Source: Bombardia bombarda
Lineage: Eukaryota > Ascomycota > Sordariomycetes > Sordariales > Lasiosphaeriaceae
DNA: 64,000 nt
Reading direction: 5' to 3'
Assembly (NCBI GenBank): GCA_030512295.1
Contig: JAULSR010000007.1
Span: 1,574,501 to 1,638,500 of the forward strand
The position numbers were made by a program, and so were the translations under genes. Below are positions 1 through 10,633 of the stretch, in pieces; the first letter of the stretch is position 1; each line of letters begins with the position of its first letter. Below the pieces are notes generated by a model. It saw only the letters and a list, made by a program, of their open reading frames with translations. It made no database searches and was not told the DNA's origin.

Positions 1-355
1 AAAATGCTTGGTGTCTATCTCGCCATTTTTGCATGTCAATGATTACCGAACCGTGGCTTGCGGCTTTCACCAAGACATACCCCACACACACCTCTTTTCT
101 CTTCAGTCTCCTCACCGTACCCCAGCCAAGCCAGACCCTGCATGTGCGTTATGAATCATGACTCTCAACCTGCGGCAAGATCCACCAAAGCAACATGCAA
201 CCCACCACAAAGATCCAGCCGCCCCTTCACGATATCCACTTTACATCCATACGAATCCACAAACCATATTTACAGTCGCATGCCGTCTACATAAACGAAC
301 AAACTGGCCGGCAATCCCATCAAACAGGATATCCACAAGATATCAAACATCATCA

Positions 356-427
356 GCCCGCTTGGCTCAGTGGTAGAGCGTCTCACTAGTAATGAGAAGG
401 TCGCCAGTTCAATTCTGGTAGTGGGCA
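356..427 (+). tRNA. tRNA-Thr (AGT anticodon)
   Basis: The sequence folds as a complete cloverleaf. It has a 7-bp acceptor stem with one G-U pair, a D arm built on GCTC/GAGC, an anticodon stem TCTCA/TGAGA around the loop CTAGTAA (anticodon AGT, threonine), and a T arm GCCAG/CTGGT. There is no intron. An internal A box (TGGCTCAGTGG) and B box (GTTCAATTC) are present, and a T5 run follows about 45 bp downstream. A second copy lies inverted about 0.66 kb away. Confidence 0.95.
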
Positions 428-1039
428 TCGAATCAGAGCTCTTGGCTTGTCTAACAAATGTAGAAATATGTTTTTGTTTCAGTTTTGTTACCACTCACTC
501 CGATGGGTGTGTATTATTTCCGGGCAACTCAGGATGAAGAACTATAAGACAAGCAAGGCAGTGAATGGTTTTTTTTCTTGAGATATTTACTTTATAATAG
601 AGGTTGGTTGGGTATAAATAAATGAAGAAAGACACACATAGGCGATATATATATCCAGCAGGTTAAAGACCGAATAAACTCTCTTATGATCTGAGGTATA
701 GTTTTAAAAAAAACATTATTGCTACGTTAGTTGCTTAAGACTTGATTAGATCTTTACATATCTTAATTGTTCGACTAAATTTCGTTAAAACATTATTTAG
801 TAATAAATGTCAAGTGTAAAGTTATAAATAAAATACACAGAAAGACTCTCTTACCTATGCTAGTTTCTATCAACGCTGTTACGCGTCATGCAAGGTCAGT
901 GGCTCTTATCAAGTTGTCTGTATGGTCTTGACCCTGGGTTTTACATGTGCTATGTGGGTCGTCAAGGGGCAAGCAGCAGAATTTGCACCAAGTCGCACAA
1001 AAGATTGGAAAATCCCTCAATACCACCACCACAATGACC
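428..1039. other. AT-rich spacer between inverted tRNA-Thr genes
   Basis: No credible coding region is visible. Composition drops to strongly AT-rich from about 540 to 850, with many TTAA and TAAT words, unlike the surrounding mixed sequence. It separates two convergent copies of the same tRNA gene, so the pair forms a 72-bp imperfect or perfect inverted repeat with this stretch as its loop. Confidence 0.6.
471..475 (+). terminator. Pol III T5 terminator for tRNA-Thr
   Basis: This is the first run of five T residues downstream of the plus-strand tRNA-Thr gene, which fits RNA polymerase III termination. Confidence 0.5.
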
Positions 1040-1046
1040 AAAAAAA
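1040..1046 (-). terminator. Pol III T7 terminator for second tRNA-Thr
   Basis: Seven A residues on the plus strand give a T7 run about 40 bases 3' of the minus-strand tRNA-Thr, as expected for a Pol III terminator. Confidence 0.5.
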
Positions 1047-1084
1047 TAATCGCACATGCTGTGCTGATCCGTATGGAATTTGCT

Positions 1085-1156
1085 TGCCCACTACCAGAAT
1101 TGAACTGGCGACCTTCTCATTACTAGTGAGACGCTCTACCACTGAGCCAAGCGGGC
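1085..1156 (-). tRNA. tRNA-Thr (AGT anticodon), inverted copy
   Basis: This is the reverse complement of the tRNA-Thr at 356-427. I see the same acceptor, D, anticodon (AGT) and T arms and no intron. Flanking sequence beyond a few bases is not obviously shared, so the copy is confined to the gene itself. Confidence 0.95.
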
Positions 1157-1894
1157 TTGATGGTGGGTGGGAATGAGATTCCGGGTTGTTCCATGGTTGA
1201 GGGATTGCGAGGTCGAGTTATGTGTGGGTGGAGGTGGAGGTAACTGGTACCTCGGCTTAGGTGGACCGCCTGTTGTGGAGCGGATGGAGCATCCGTCGAG
1301 GAGGATGCCTCGTCTTTGTTTGAAACAACCATCCGATATCAGGGCTTCCTTTCTCGGTCTTTCTTGAGGTAGGTAGATTACAGAGGACAAAAGGGACTAT
1401 ATAGTTTAAAAGGTCTCGTAGATTCCGGAACATCATCTGCCGTCGTGCTCGGTGTGAAATTACTAATGACGCAAACGCATATGTTCTTAACATAGTCCTA
1501 CCTCAACGCGTGTATGTGTTCATCTCGCTCCTGTTTATAGAAAGTCGCTTTGTAAGTGCGTTTTCCCAAAGCAAAAAGAAGCAACTAAATCTTTCGTTAA
1601 CAAACAATCATAAACAACCGTTCGAATCATAACGGCTAAACTTTTAGTGTCCTGTAAACTACTTAATTTATATATATTCTAACATTTTAAAAGTAACAAT
1701 ATATAAAAGGAAATACTAAACACCAAAGCAACCAAAAAAAAGACACGCACTATCTCTCTATCCATCCCATGACAGCATAGCCGCCATCCTGGATCAAAAA
1801 GTCAAAAATATCACATCATAAACGAAGACATGATGAAATCAAAAACACGATCCGACCCGATCACATCGGATGACGTGATCAGATAACCTAACAT
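1157..1894. other. Intergenic, AT-rich in its right half
   Basis: I see no supported gene. From about 1540 to 1760 the sequence is strongly AT-rich, similar in texture to 540-850. Short open frames here have no recognisable domain. Confidence 0.5.
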
Positions 1895-1979
1895 TGGACG
1901 AGCTGGGAATCGAACCCAGGACCTTTCGCATACAGGAGAGTATGCTAAGCGAACGCTCTACCAACTGAGCCACACGCCC
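1895..1979 (-). tRNA. tRNA-Ala (AGC) with 12-nt intron
   Basis: Read on the minus strand, this is a cloverleaf with D arm GCTC/GAGC, anticodon stem TTCGC/GCGAA, loop TTAGCA-T (anticodon AGC, alanine) and T arm CTGGG/CCCAG. A 12-nt intron (TACTCTCCTGTA) interrupts the loop one base 3' of the anticodon, the canonical tRNA intron position. The upstream flank carries CCAATCA immediately before the gene, also seen at the second copy (60350-60434), whose intron differs by one base. Confidence 0.95.
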
Positions 1980-2479
1980 TGATTGGATCATCTCTTGACA
2001 TGTTGATGGCCCGGAATATGTGGTTTTGTCGGGCCCCATGTTTGCCTGAAATTTGTACCGGACGCCGAATGGACCCCTCAGGTCTTGGATGCAGCCTAGT
2101 TTTTGTGGGGAAGACGGTGAAAACTAATGAGGCAGCGGGCTCCCGTGAGGGCCGTGACAGCTCCTTCCCTGTAATATCGAAAACTAAAACGAAAACACGT
2201 ATAATCCCTACTCTTCACTTAACTTCGATTATTCTTTTATAATCATATTTCAGCGCTTCTTAATCTTCCTAAAGCTGATAAATCCCGAAACAAGAAAGCT
2301 CAGTTCCTTTGATCGGCGGCTTAATGCAATGCTTCTTTCAGCTGCTGCCTGGGGCTGGGACGCCTGTCCAATGGATGTATAAAATTGGGGGCCGCCTATT
2401 TACGCTAAACGTGCGACTTGAGCATATCGTTGACTGATGCGACAAGCAATTGACGAGCAAAATTTAGCGAAAAAGTCTT

Positions 2480-2494
2480 GGGGGGGGGGGGGGG
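2480..2494. repeat. Poly-G run (G15)
   Basis: Fifteen consecutive G residues. One of several long G homopolymers in this window (see 16677, 16977 and 56507). Confidence 0.95.
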
Positions 2495-2605
2495 CTGCAA
2501 CGCCGCCCGACCACCCGAAGCTGCCTGCTTTGCAACTGTGCAGCCATGGAAGGAAGCAAAGTGTTTGATGGCGACTACAGCAACCTATATTTGACGCTAA
2601 GTCGA

Positions 2606-2653
2606 ACACCCGCACCCGCACCCGCACCCGCACCCGCACCCGTACCCGCACCA
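2606..2653. repeat. CACCCG hexanucleotide microsatellite
   Basis: About eight tandem copies of a CACCCG-type hexamer with one variant unit containing GTACCC. Being a multiple of three, it keeps frames open on both strands (Pro-Ala on one, Arg-Val on the other), which explains spurious open frames. Confidence 0.9.
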
Positions 2654-3789
2654 GAGACGGGTCGTTTTGTTGCGGACGAGTTGGTCCAGGAGGAGGACTC
2701 CCCAGCGGACATTTCGGCATCGCCTTCCTCTAATCCTCATTGGTACCTACAATTTCCGAACCAAGGCAGGCCCCAAAGATGGCACTCTCAGGCTTTCCAC
2801 CCGTCATCCAACGCCGTGCCAAGGCCTATCTGCATGCAGTATCTGCATGCGGATGCTCGGGTTGTTGATTTGTCTCGCGCGAGGCCATGTATTCTGGACC
2901 ATAGTATAAGAAGATAGCCAGGTGACTAGTACGAATACGACTATAAGGCGCTGGGCAGCAGGGATCGTTCTGATACGGTGAACTGTACTGGGTTACTGTA
3001 TTCGCAGCACGGGTTATGTGAAGCAGTCTGCTACGATTGCTATGTCTAAGTCGTTTTCGAGCGAAACGCTTATTCGGACGGTACTGTGGCGCCATCCCCA
3101 CCCACCCTGGCATAATTGGGCGCGCAAGCACAGCCTCCATAACCTGAGGCACCAAGCAGTTGGAAAACTGAGTCAGGGCCGATTCTTCCAAAAATTGAAT
3201 AAAATTCGTAGAATCGAAAACGCACGCTTCACGGGCCCGAGCTTCTTATGCGGTCAAAACTGCTGTATTTCTTCCGGTCTGAGCTTCTTCAGCGATCAAA
3301 TTTGCTATTTATCTATAGCCGTAACCTTACTATGCCTTACTTAACCAGCCGGTCGGTCGGCCAGTCGCCCGTAATCGGCTCTCCAAACCGCTCTTTGTAT
3401 CGCCCTCAACGCCGGCCTCGGGCGGGCTACTGCATGCAGGGAAAGTCGTGATGGCTTCAAAAGTCGGTGTAAAAAGGCCGACGCAGGCGTGCAAGCGGTA
3501 GAGCGGAAGTTCCTAAGGCTGGGAGGCGAATTGCCCTGAGGTGGCATTGGCTGCTTGGTTGCTCACGTAATTTTGGTGGGGAGGAAAGCAGGTGCGCCAC
3601 ATCGTACTATCTGAATAAATGTTTCGCCGAATTTCACTCCATGGGCACACAGACCTTGTGGCAGTGGCCCCACCAGTGGCCCCACCGGAAAAAGCTTTAT
3701 CTGTGCCCCAGCTAAGGTATACAAGCCTAGACTAGACCTTCACACTGGAGGGGTTCCCAATCCCGGTGAACGACTAGCCAGACTCCAAA

Positions 3790-4917
3790 ATGGACCTCGA
3801 CCTAACGGCCATTCGTACTCTCGTCGAGAATCTGATTGGAGGTCCCTGCCATTTCATTCTCAACACCGACATTTCCCCTCTCTGCGGCGGAGAGTATGCA
3901 GTCTATGCTCTAGAGGACGAGGAAAAGTCAAGACGCCTCAGCCTCCGCATCCCAACACAATCGGACCGGCGCCCATGTCGCGTTTGCCCTTGAACATGAG
4001 GCCGAGGTCCGTCGCCACATCGACGCTGCCCGAATCCGTCTCTTTCAGCCGCTTATCGCCCATGACCCTACCACAGAGAACTTGATCGGAGCGCCGTATC
4101 TGGCTCTGGGTTGGTTGGGCGGATGGCAGCCCCCTGAAGTGGTCTGATGCCTATCCAGCCACGGACGATCGCAGGTCTGTTATGCGGGCGGTTGCCAACG
4201 CCAGTCTCGACCTGCTTCGCATCCAACGGCCTGGTATTATTTGCTGCTTTGACAAGCTTTCTTGAATTTGGGCTGACAGACATGTAGGAACCTGGAAGCA
4301 AGGCAGCCTTGGAACGGGAAAGACGGCCCTGGAATGGATTACACATAAGATTGACCGCAAGATCGCTCGTGCGGAATCCAACGAGATTCGCGGGGCCACA
4401 GTCGCCGAGTGCGAGGATCAGAAGCGGCTGATACCGAAATACTGGATGCCGGACCTCAATGATGCCCCGCATGTGCTTGTCCATGGTGACATCTCCGGGA
4501 ACAACATCATAGTAGGCAACGCCCCTCTTGCTGTCCAGAGGTATATCGAAAATCCCTACCGTCCCCGGAGACGCCCCAGGTTGCTGATGTGAAATTGATA
4601 GCATCATCGACTTAGGCTGGGCGGAAATGGTGCCTCTGCAGTTTGCGGCCGTGTACCCGCGCTTTCTTACACATGAGCCCGGGGATGGAGCCCAAGGCTT
4701 TTCTGTCCGCAATAGCCCGCAAATGAAGGAAGACCGAGCTTTCTACCTCGAATGCGTGAAGGCAAGGGCTACGCGGGAGGGCGGCGTCGAACTGGATTAC
4801 TATCGCGCACTTTCTCGCGACGACGAACCCAGCAGGCACTGGTGGCTCACCGCAGCGAGCCGCATCGACATCCACATAGCTATGGCGTCGTGTTCTTGGG
4901 CGCCCGCAATTGTATAG
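3790..4917 (+). pseudogene. APH/choline-kinase-like phosphotransferase pseudogene
   Basis: This is a decayed member of the fungal aminoglycoside-phosphotransferase-like (protein-kinase fold) family. The intact start reads MDLDLTAIRTLVENLIGG. The frame then shifts near 3961-3968 (continuing as TGAHVAFALEHEAEVRRH), shifts again near 4120-4128 (continuing as DGSPLKWSDAYP), and meets an in-frame TGA at 4263-4265. The catalytic-loop signature LVHGDISGNNIIV is preserved at about 4477-4515. A phase-correct intron at 4541-4601 (GTATAT...TTGATAG) joins it to SIIDLGWAEMVPLQFAAVYP, the DxD/DLGW-type metal-binding segment. The last exon runs to a stop at 4915-4917. Damage is mainly small indels plus one nonsense codon, and the intron is still clean, so this looks like a recently disabled ordinary gene rather than a processed copy. 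Sequencing error at two indels cannot be excluded, but the nonsense codon argues for real decay. Confidence 0.8.
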
Positions 4918-6158
4918 CGGAAAGTGGCAGGAGAGCCGTGCAGATGACCATGTGAAAAGCATGCTGCCTCGCATGAGACTGACAAGGGACGGGCGCCCCA
5001 TAGTTGGGGGAAGTTAGATGGTGGTGCTGGGGCCGCCGCTGTGCAAGCGTGCCGCCTCCCTTTTTGGCGGTTGTGGTCCCTGTCGGGGACCGACACGCCA
5101 GAGGGCATTCCCGGAGATAATTCGGCCGTAGATCGAGGCCAGTATCTATAGCTTGTCATGTTGCGCGAGTACCTCATCTCGTCCCCGTTTGAACGCTTCG
5201 TCGGTTTCGGCGTCTGTTGTGCGACGTTGAAGGTAATTTCGGAAAAGCTCCACTTCCTGAGTCTCAGGGCCGAGGGCGGAGGGGATCTGGGATGGTGGGA
5301 CTGGGACTGGACCTGATTGGAGAATGGAAGGGACAGACGGGCTAGATGCAACTTAAGAGTTAGGACGTGTAGAGACAGGATGAATGGGATGTGTGGGGCT
5401 GCAAACTTCGGGATTGGGTTGTGCACACCTGTGAGAGCAGGGGATGAGAGTTGGGGAGCTGAGAATAACGAGTCATATCAAAGAGAAATTGCAGCAAATC
5501 CGATGCTTTGCTATTTCAAGATTAGTAACTAAATCTCGCTTTCGATTTTTCTACCTCAAAGTGTGCCAGAGAGCCTCAGAGTACATGGGCAAGGTACACG
5601 AGCTGTGATCTCAGCAGGTACCTAAATACCTCGCCATCCTGATGGCCTTATGACTACCCCTAGAACTTCCATAAGGTAACTCCCAAACACCATGAATGAA
5701 CCCTCCCAGCAAGTCCAGACCACGAAATTCCTCCCCAAAAGAATCCACAAGAAGTAACTACAGGCTATTCCCCGTAAGATCTGCAATTAAAAATGTCTAG
5801 CCACCACACCTGCCTCTAATTTTCCTTGTCGCCTAAACTCCAAACCCAGTCCCAAGAGTTTGTCGTTGTTGAAGTTGATCCCTGCCTCCCTAGACTAGTA
5901 GCAGTGGCGGCGGTATTGGCATCCTGATGAAGATCATTACCACCGCCATGTCTCCGGCCGACTGCATGTCGACAGTCCGATTCTCTCTCCTGTTTCGTTC
6001 TTGAAAAGCAAGGCTTGAAAATGCAGCAAAAAAAAAAAAAAAAAAAAAAAATGATGTTCGAGTGCAAAGAAAAGGTCTCAAATCAAAGCAAAGGATGGTT
6101 TGGAGGAAATAGAAAAGTAGCAACGTAGATGGTTGCCGGTAAGTAAGGTATACTAGAC
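4918..6158. other. Intergenic, 3' flank of GH55 gene
   Basis: I see no supported gene. It likely includes the 3' UTR of the GH55 gene on its right and contains an A24 run. Confidence 0.5.
6028..6051. repeat. Poly-A run (A24)
   Basis: Twenty-four consecutive A residues on the plus strand, about 110 bp beyond the GH55 stop codon on its 3' side. No element with target-site duplications is visible around it. Confidence 0.9.
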
Positions 6159-8585
6159 TTAGATACTCACAGCTGCAGGCACGCTCTCCACGCCGCTCCG
6201 GAACAGCGCAACGGTCTGCACGAACCCGTCGACATTATCAGCGTAGTACGCCACGTCCTTTCCATCCACCGTCACCATCTTGTTGGTGCCCACAGTGTTG
6301 AGGTTGTAGATGCTGACACCGCTGTGCTGGATGTCCACAATCCTGGTCTGGCACACAGCGCCCTGCCCGATCGCACTGCACGTCGTGTCGTAGTTGTTGA
6401 AGAAGCTGTAGAGTCCCGCGCCGTAGACCAAGATCTCATGGCTGCCCACCACCCTCAGCCCCCAGCCGGACTCGCCCTTGCTGAGCACAGGGTCACTGTA
6501 CGTGGCCACGGCGGCAAAGGGAATGGTCGCGTCCGGGTTGGGCTGGTAGTAGGCCGTCTCGCTCTGGATCTGGCCCATCACGACGTCCCTGGTGCCCACG
6601 AACTGGTACTGGTACAGCTGGTGGTGCTCGGCGCCCGTGCCGACGAGCCAGATGGAGCCAGCCGTGCTCTCGACCAGCAGCCCGCGCCCGACGTAGACGG
6701 TGACCTGGCCGTTCCTGGCGCCGTCTTCGACGTCGTGGTCGGCGACCCAGATCCAGCAGTTCTCGGCGTAGAGACCCGAGGAGGACTTGGTGATGTGCAT
6801 GCTCATGAAGCCGGCAATGCACTTGGATGGGATGCTGCCCGCGCCATCGAGGGGAGTCGAAGGAGTGGCGGGGCAGTCGGGATACTGGAGGTTGGAGCCG
6901 GCGAACCCGCCCACGCGGACGTGTACGTCCCACATGCCCGAGGGGTCGGTGGGAGCTGAGGCGAGGTTGTACTCGATCAGGATGGCGCCGGCCTGGGCCC
7001 CGCGCGTGGAGACGACGGTGTCGGACCACTCGATCTTGCCGGCTTCGCCGGGGTTGCCCATCTGAACGACGGGCCTGGGGCTGGAAGAGTCGGCAAAGAA
7101 AGGTCCAGAGGAGAGGATGACGGGGAAGGCTTCGCCGATGATGCGCGAGCCAGGAGGAATCTTGATGGTCGAGGTCACGACGTAAATGCCGTAGTCGATA
7201 TGGACAATCTGGCTCGCCTTGGCAGCAGAGGCGAGGGCCGAGTTGATGGCGGCTGTATCGTCTGTGACGCCATCGCCCTTGGCACCGGCGTGGCGTAGAC
7301 TGACGAACTGGGAGAGGGGAACATCGGTATGCTGTGGTTTGGAGCGGGTGTAGTACTTTCCGTTGACGACAAGATTGGGAGGGCGAGAATTGGGAACAAT
7401 GGGGCCAGAGATGTCAAAGGGTCCGCTGGTAGCGTTGTAAGAGTGGCCCTTGCCCCATGCGGTGATAACAGTACGGCTGGCTGTGCCGGGGAGGACCGTT
7501 TTCGAATAAGCCTTGATGGCAACAGGCACGTTGTTCAGGGCCACATTCTCAAAGATGAAATTGTTGGCGACATCGGGGGTGGTTTCCGAGTCAGATGCGG
7601 TGGTGCTTCCGTACGCGATACCAACAGGGGTGTCGCTGATCTCGCTGTCGAGGATGACGACGGAGCCAACCTGCAGCACAGTGCCTACCGAGGTGAAATC
7701 AAAACCGACAGTGCAGTTCTTGATGTTGATGCCCTGATAGGTCCAGCCCCACGACCAGGCCTGCTGGATGGCCGTCTGGGCGTTCTGGATGGCGAGGTTG
7801 CGCATTGTGAACTGCTGGTTGCCGATGGCGAGGGCCTGGGCGCCACCGTCGAAGACAAGGTCGCCCAGATAGCCACCCGAGCCCTCTTCCATAAAGAGGC
7901 CCTGGTGCTTGGTGTTGGGTGCGTCAGACATCTTGAAGTAGATGTTGGACAGGGAAGTTGCCTGGGAGGTGGGCCAGTGAATGACGGCAAGCTTGGTGTC
8001 AGCTGAGACATCGGTGATATCGAGTATGAAGTTTGCGATTTGACGCCAGAAGACGTTAGTAGCGCCCCAGGCCAAGCCGTCCGCCCCATACTGGTCACCA
8101 TCGATCATCCATGCGCCGACGAAGTTGGAAGAGGCCTTGATGATGGGTTTGCAAGCTGGATTTCCGATGAGCTGGGTGTAGTAAAAGTCGACGATGGGGG
8201 CAGTGACACGGTAGGTGCCGTGGGGGAAGTAGACGAGAGCGGGCGTCTTTGTGGTGCCTGAGCAGCCAGGGCCGCAGCGGCCACCGTCCGAGATGGCACG
8301 GTTGATGGCGGCCGTATCATCGGTGATGCCGTCGCCCTTGGCGCCATAGTCGCGAACGTTGCGGAAGACCTTGTAGCCAGCGCCAGCATATGGAGCCACG
8401 CCTTGGCGTGCGATCTTCTCTATCCATTGATCGTCACAGCCTAGTGCGCCTTGCTCAGATCCAACCGAGATCTTGATTGACGGTGCAATGGCTCCATGGA
8501 GGCCGTGGACACTGCCGTGGGAGAAAAGATGAGCCACGGCGATCGGGGCCAGGACCAAAAGGTTGAGAAACGAGTGGACACGCAT
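6159..8585 (-). CDS. Secreted GH55 exo-beta-1,3-glucanase
   Basis: An 808-residue single-exon protein of glycoside hydrolase family 55 (glucan 1,3-beta-glucosidase), which hydrolyses beta-1,3-glucan outside the cell. The chosen start at 8585 (MRVHSFLNLLVLAPIAVAHL) gives a clear signal peptide; an in-frame ATG 63 codons upstream would bury it. Two pectate-lyase-3-type beta-helix halves each open with the same motif: VRDYGAKGDGITDDTAAIN early and LRHAGAKGDGVTDDTAAIN in the middle, the tandem architecture typical of GH55. The segment around residue 676 (QSETAYYQPN) matches the region holding the catalytic acid Glu in characterised family members; that assignment is from family memory. The frame ends VPAAVSI-stop, but the last codons contain GTGAGT, a perfect donor, so a short extra 3' exon is possible. 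The enzyme could remodel the fungus's own wall, attack other fungi or degrade callose. Confidence 0.93.
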   Translation of the reverse strand: MRVHSFLNLLVLAPIAVAHLFSHGSVHGLHGAIAPSIKISVGSEQGALGCDDQWIEKIARQGVAPYAGAGYKVFRNVRDYGAKGDGITDDTAAINRAISDGGRCGPGCSGTTKTPALVYFPHGTYRVTAPIVDFYYTQLIGNPACKPIIKASSNFVGAWMIDGDQYGADGLAWGATNVFWRQIANFILDITDVSADTKLAVIHWPTSQATSLSNIYFKMSDAPNTKHQGLFMEEGSGGYLGDLVFDGGAQALAIGNQQFTMRNLAIQNAQTAIQQAWSWGWTYQGINIKNCTVGFDFTSVGTVLQVGSVVILDSEISDTPVGIAYGSTTASDSETTPDVANNFIFENVALNNVPVAIKAYSKTVLPGTASRTVITAWGKGHSYNATSGPFDISGPIVPNSRPPNLVVNGKYYTRSKPQHTDVPLSQFVSLRHAGAKGDGVTDDTAAINSALASAAKASQIVHIDYGIYVVTSTIKIPPGSRIIGEAFPVILSSGPFFADSSSPRPVVQMGNPGEAGKIEWSDTVVSTRGAQAGAILIEYNLASAPTDPSGMWDVHVRVGGFAGSNLQYPDCPATPSTPLDGAGSIPSKCIAGFMSMHITKSSSGLYAENCWIWVADHDVEDGARNGQVTVYVGRGLLVESTAGSIWLVGTGAEHHQLYQYQFVGTRDVVMGQIQSETAYYQPNPDATIPFAAVATYSDPVLSKGESGWGLRVVGSHEILVYGAGLYSFFNNYDTTCSAIGQGAVCQTRIVDIQHSGVSIYNLNTVGTNKMVTVDGKDVAYYADNVDGFVQTVALFRSGVESVPAAVSI

Positions 8586-9603
8586 TGTCTTGGACGTGAC
8601 GAGACAAGACGGAGCAGTGAGTGGATGAGGCCATGTGTGTGGAATGAGGGAAAAAAACGACCGGATGCCCATGCCTTTAAACCAAAACGACTGGAGGAGG
8701 AAAAAGTTCTGGACCTCAGATCTAAGCCTAATCTTCGTAGGTAGTGTAGTGCTGGCTATGGTGTCATCATGCACCAGTCGGCTCTTTCCCAGAACGGAAT
8801 AGTGGTCACTTTAATCTCAACCAGAGCTCAGAGCCTGGGCCCTGGCTCTCCCACGACTTTCTCGTTGCTTTTGCTGTTGTGTTTGTGAGGAGCGCAATCG
8901 ATGCAATTCGTCCTGTCACCGAGGGTGTGGGTAGGCTACCGATGCTAGGCCCAAATCAGGGGGTTTGGCAGTTGATCTGAATTAACTACGGCCGAGCGCC
9001 CTTTGCGATAGCCAATGGGATCAAGGCCACGTCTCCCCGGGAATGATTTCGATCCCTGGGCATACATGTACCTGATACGAGCTACAGGTCCTAGGGTCAA
9101 TAGTCTGTTTTTTCCCGGTTGTACTTATTAACAAAGAATTTGTTGTTCACTTGGAGCTTGGTGTATAAGATGGCGGCGGGCGACGCGCTCGGGAAGCGGG
9201 AGGCGGGAAGCGGGACGCGGGACGCGTGCGGGATGGGCGGATATATCCATGACACCATCCAAATCCAGATGGATTGGGTTTTGCAGATTTTCCCCATGCT
9301 GTAAAATCTGGGGTGATCTGTCTTCAAAGATGCATGCATGCACTCTCCCGAGTCCCGCCCCGAGCCTGCAGTCTGATGGAGACATAGCACGGGACCACCG
9401 TAGATACCTCGTCCAGCCGCCGCTTTCATCTTTTGCTCTTGTAAAATAAGCCGCCGACCGGCCGCAATGCCCCATTCTCGACTTGCATCAGCCACCGAAT
9501 ATTTCATTCAGTACCAGGAATTGTCGTCATGACATACGATTCTGTCATGATGTGCTACTGGAATGTCTGATCGTCTTGGTCAATGATGCGCAAGCGGCCG
9601 CTG

Positions 9604-9645
<42 letters not shown>

Positions 9646-10633
9646 GTGACCCCCACACGACACATGGTTGTCGTCCAGAAGTCTATGGTATTGGCATCTA
9701 CCTATATTCTACCTTCACCAGCTTGGTCCACCCGATGATTGATGGAGCGAAGTCAATGCGAAGCAATCTGATGATATTGAAATGGAAGGGAATAATATCT
9801 AAGGCGACTTTATGAATAACACCAAACTGAATATACATAGCAATAACGAAATTTCGAGTAGAAGATATATCAGCACACAAAACTATGTGGAATATAGCTT
9901 GAAGTATTGCAAGAACGCGAAGGTTAACGACACCATCAAAGAACCAAGCCTAAAACACTTCGCTCAACGCTTAATTCTCGACAAAACATAATAGCTAGTA
10001 GCAACTAATGGTACTGAATGGAGAGTGATACCTAACCGCAATGCTCACTCAGTACGTAATTGTGCAAATATTACTGGAATCAAAATGGTTGCAAGACATA
10101 GTCTACGTGCCAGTGAGGAACCCATCATACCGACGTCAAAGTCAACCAGCTACAAATTTTTACCGCCAACCAAGACCCAGAGTCCAAGCCACACCGAAAG
10201 ATGGAGCCAAGAGGTCAAATGTCCTCCATTAACAACACTTGCAAGATCGCTTGAATGATAATCTTGTGCATGAGTTGAGAGTAGAGCGTTCGTCGACTAC
10301 AGAGTACATACAGACAGCAAAATTCATTCCGTCAGATACATCAAGTTGCCAAAGTCAGCCAAAACCAGCATGTCCATTCCCACATCAACAAGCCATCACA
10401 AATCCCATCCGTGATCAGTGGTCGACTATCAATCGTCTCGTTGATTTGCATTCATTCTCCCCAGCTTTTATACTAGTACTATATTACCGGTCTGAACCAG
10501 GACATATACCTCATTAAGCCCTCCATTTTATATATCATCAGTTTCGTCGCTCATTCATGCAGATTGAATCATTTGTCACACGCCCGCCCATGCCATGCTA
10601 TGCAATTCGACAGACAAACTTGTGTGCTGCTCC
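8586..10633. other. Intergenic region without supported genes
   Basis: It holds the promoter side of the GH55 gene (left part) and the 3' side of the importin gene (right part). Apart from a CAT/ATC trinucleotide repeat I see no structure. Open frames here have no domain or plausible composition. Confidence 0.5.
9604..9645. repeat. ATC trinucleotide microsatellite (14 copies)
   Basis: Fourteen uninterrupted ATC units. One frame across it would encode polyhistidine, but that frame has no other protein-like feature. Confidence 0.95.

Larger units (their letters stand above)
1980..3789. other. Intergenic region without supported genes
   Basis: It contains a G15 run and a CACCCG hexanucleotide repeat but no open frame with recognisable protein features. 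The frames spanning 2400-2917 owe their length to the hexanucleotide repeat. Confidence 0.5.

Noticed and set aside
356..1156. CRISPR-like reading of the repeated tRNA-Thr sequence
   Set aside because: There are only two copies, inverted, and each folds as a tRNA; there is no direct-repeat array anywhere in the window.
2400..2917. Open frames on both strands rich in Pro-Ala or Arg-Val
   Set aside because: Both are products of the CACCCG hexanucleotide repeat, which keeps several frames open.
9483..9815. Open frame with a run of 14 histidines
   Set aside because: The polyHis is only the ATC microsatellite read in one frame; surrounding residues are not protein-like and there is no supporting splice structure.
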